From an uncultured Clostridia bacterium (GTDB lineage: Bacteria; Bacillota; Clostridia; Christensenellales; Pumilibacteraceae): a DNA stretch of 24,013 nucleotides. A program made the translations under genes and the position numbers. The stretch lies in the NCBI GenBank assembly GCA_934277845.1, contig CAKQVV010000014.1, positions 1-24,013 of the forward strand, read 5' to 3'. Under the pieces are notes generated by a model. It was not told the origin of the DNA. It ran no database searches and saw nothing but the letters and a program-made list of their open reading frames with translations. Shown one piece after another: positions 22,147 through 24,013 of the stretch (its first letter is position 1; each line of letters opens with the position of its first letter).

Positions 22147-23334
22147 TTATTTCTCTTTTTGTCGCTTGTATCCTTTTCTTTCCGGCAGCGATATTTCAAA
22201 AACCGCACCGCCGCGGTTGTAAGCTTTGATGTCGCCGCCGTGAGTTTTTATTATTTCTTTCGCGAGCGCAAGCCCTATTCCCGTGTTTCCTTTTTTGCCC
22301 GTATAAAACCTCTCGAAAATGTGAGGCAAGTCCGCTTTGTCAATGCCGTCGCCGTCGTCGGAAACGGTAATGACGACTTTGCCGTTTTCGTTTGCGCATC
22401 CGACCGTTACCGCCGTGTTGCAAAATCTGAAGGCGTTGAATATCAGGTTGGAAACGGCTTTCCGTATTTGTCTTTCGTCGCACGGAATCGTCGCTTCTTC
22501 GCAAAGTTCAGTTTCCAGTTTCTTTTGACTGTTTTCAAAAGCGGGCGAAAACGAATCTGCGACGCTTTCGATTATCCCGGTTACGTCGGTTTCCCGAAAC
22601 TTCGGTTTTGTCTGCGCGGAATCGATCTTCGACAACGCAAGCAGTTCTTCTATGAGTTCCGTCATTCTGTCGCTTTCCTCGAGAATAACGCCTGCGGAGT
22701 CTTTTACGGGCAAAACGCCCGTCTGTATCCCTTCCGCATAGCCCTGAATTGTCATAAGCGGCGTTTTCAGTTCGTGCGAAGCGTTCTGAAAAAACGACTG
22801 CCTTATTTCCTGCGCCGATTCGATTGTCTTGCCGAGTTTCAACCCGACAACGCATATCGCGGCGCCGACGACAATCACAACGCCGCAAAACACCCAGTTA
22901 AGCCATCGGACATAGTTCAATATCGCATTTATGTCCGCATACAACACGTACTCGTATTTTTCGGATGCGTTCTCGGGCGAAACATACGCCGCCAAAACTA
23001 TGTCCCTGTTTTTGTCCTTTATTCTGTAAAACTTTCCGTTTTCCATGCTGTTGCCGGCGCAAAACCCCAAAACCGCTTTTTCCGTCTCGGTGAGATAAAC
23101 CAGATCTTCGTTTACCTGTCCGATTTCGAGATACGCCACGACCGAACTCAAAAAGTTTGCGCCTGCCTTTTCGTCCTGCGGATCGTACTCGCCGCTTTCG
23201 TGTTCAATCGCTTTTTTTGCCTGCGTTTCGAGATTTTTGGGGATTGCGACGTTTACGACGACAAGCAGCGCGCATAGTACGAGCGCAACCGAACCTAAAC
23301 ATGTCAGAACTATTTTCAGTTTGATTTTTGTCAT
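22147..23334 (-). CDS. Membrane sensor histidine kinase
   Basis: This is a two-component sensor of 395 residues. Membrane segments span about residues 8-30 and 145-167, leaving an extracytoplasmic domain of about 114 residues that I do not recognise. The second segment runs directly into the dimerisation helix with about 20 residues between, so there is no room for a HAMP domain. The phosphoacceptor is His187 in SHELKTPL. The ATPase domain has the N-box SNLIFNAFRF, the G1 box SDDGDGID, FERFYTGKKG and TGIGLALAKEI. I place the start at 23332-23334, where ATGA overlaps the response regulator stop. The sensed signal is unknown; the downstream msrAB suggests envelope oxidative stress. Confidence 0.93.
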   Translation of the reverse strand: MTKIKLKIVLTCLGSVALVLCALLVVVNVAIPKNLETQAKKAIEHESGEYDPQDEKAGANFLSSVVAYLEIGQVNEDLVYLTETEKAVLGFCAGNSMENGKFYRIKDKNRDIVLAAYVSPENASEKYEYVLYADINAILNYVRWLNWVFCGVVIVVGAAICVVGLKLGKTIESAQEIRQSFFQNASHELKTPLMTIQGYAEGIQTGVLPVKDSAGVILEESDRMTELIEELLALSKIDSAQTKPKFRETDVTGIIESVADSFSPAFENSQKKLETELCEEATIPCDERQIRKAVSNLIFNAFRFCNTAVTVGCANENGKVVITVSDDGDGIDKADLPHIFERFYTGKKGNTGIGLALAKEIIKTHGGDIKAYNRGGAVFEISLPERKGYKRQKEK

Positions 23335-24013
23335 TTGTCTTTCTCCGTCACGCTCAGTTTGTACCCGTATCCCCACACGGTTTCTATCGTAACGACGCTT
23401 TTTGCTGCGGCAAGTTTCTTTCTCGCTCTCCTTACGGTCTCGTCTATGGCGCGCGTTTCGATACCTTCGCCGAATCCCCAGATTTCATCCAGAAGTCTGT
23501 CGCGGGAATGGGCTTTTTGCGGCTCGTCCATCATAAAAGCCAGCACGCTCATTTCGGTTTTTGTCAACGCAACGGCGGTTTTATCCGCCACAACTGAGTG
23601 CTCGTCCTCGGAATACGTCAGATCGGCATATTTCAGAACTTTGCCTTTGTTCTTTTTACCGCCGCTCATTTCGCTCCTTCTCAACAGGGCTTTTACTTTC
23701 ATCAGGAGCATGGTCGGACGAAACGGTTTGGTGAGGTAATCGTCGCTGCCCGACATTATCCCGTTGACATAATCGAGTTCGCCGTCCTTTGCCGTGAGAA
23801 GAATAATCGGCACGGACGAGACTTTTCTCAATTCCTTTACGCATTCCGTTCCGTCGCGCCCCGGCATCATAATGTCCAGAATGACAAGATCGGACGGCTC
23901 GTTTTCAAACGCCGAAAGAAGCGCGTCGCCCGTTTCAAACGCGCTTACTTCGTATCCGTCGCTCTGAAGAAAGTTTTTCAGCAGTTCCAGTATGTTCTTT
24001 TCGTCGTCGGCAA
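23331..24013 (-). CDS. OmpR-family response regulator, 5' end outside the window
   Basis: The frame is open to the window edge and begins ADDEKNILELL, so probably only about six N-terminal residues are missing. The receiver domain has the acidic pair in ADDE, the phosphorylated aspartate in VILDIMMPG (about residue 46 of the visible part), LLTAKDG, and the switch lysine in YLTKPF. The C-terminal winged helix shows ALTKTEMSVLAFMM, RDRLLDEIWG, VRRARKKL and TVWGYGYKL. It ends in an ATGA overlap with the kinase, its likely partner. The promoter lies outside the window. Confidence 0.95.
   Translation of the reverse strand, partial: ADDEKNILELLKNFLQSDGYEVSAFETGDALLSAFENEPSDLVILDIMMPGRDGTECVKELRKVSSVPIILLTAKDGELDYVNGIMSGSDDYLTKPFRPTMLLMKVKALLRRSEMSGGKKNKGKVLKYADLTYSEDEHSVVADKTAVALTKTEMSVLAFMMDEPQKAHSRDRLLDEIWGFGEGIETRAIDETVRRARKKLAAAKSVVTIETVWGYGYKLSVTEKDK

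Noticed and set aside
22159..23277. 372-codon plus-strand open frame opposite the histidine kinase
   Set aside because: Antisense to a kinase with all its boxes intact; composition is typical of a shadow frame.

Overview
The window looks like a chromosomal segment of an anaerobic, low-GC-phylum Gram-positive bacterium (Firmicutes, probably a Clostridia member). Reasons: strong AAGGAG/GGAGG ribosome binding sites before most genes; near-consensus sigma-A promoters (TTGACA-17-TATAAT); the clostridial purine order purE-C-F-M-N-H-D-L with a single-chain PurL; a short-form HisG with HisZ; a PHP-type histidinol phosphatase; and a flavin reductase-rubredoxin fusion typical of anaerobic clostridia. 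Coding DNA looks GC-rich and intergenic DNA AT-rich (judged by eye, not counted). The exact genus cannot be read from the sequence.

Almost everything is on the minus strand, so it is read from right to left. (1) 24013-21038: a three-gene cluster made of an OmpR-family response regulator (cut at its N-terminus by the window edge), a membrane histidine kinase and a lipoprotein MsrA-MsrB fusion. (2) 20987-20169: its own promoter, a leader holding a possible 30-aa ORF and a terminator-like hairpin, then a flavin reductase-rubredoxin protein (Hrb-like). (3) 20024-11482: a complete histidine operon, hisZ-G-D-C-B-H-A-F-IE-J, behind a consensus promoter and a leader of about 170 nt. (4) 11411-316: the purine operon purE-C-F-M-N-H-D-L, behind its own promoter, an inverted-repeat operator candidate, and a leader of about 210 nt that contains an intrinsic terminator. 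(5) 315-1: an AT-rich intergenic stretch with hairpins, an intrinsic terminator for the purine operon, a dispersed-repeat-like sequence, and a convergent terminator for a plus-strand gene that lies mostly outside the window.

The two large operons are biochemically linked. Both draw on PRPP. The histidine branch (HisF/HisH step) releases AICAR, which PurH in the next operon turns into IMP. The ten histidine genes cover every step from PRPP to histidine. The purine genes cover PRPP to IMP except PurB (and PurK, if this class I-like PurE needs it), which must be encoded elsewhere.

The core of the window is ordinary biosynthesis. The parts most worth a second look are regulatory: the purE leader with its terminator, the hrb leader with an ORF running through a terminator hairpin, a 22-bp tandem repeat between hisH and hisA, a REP-like sequence, and the two-component system next to msrAB. 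I saw no convincing novel defence system, mobile element with a transposase, CRISPR array, tRNA or rRNA.
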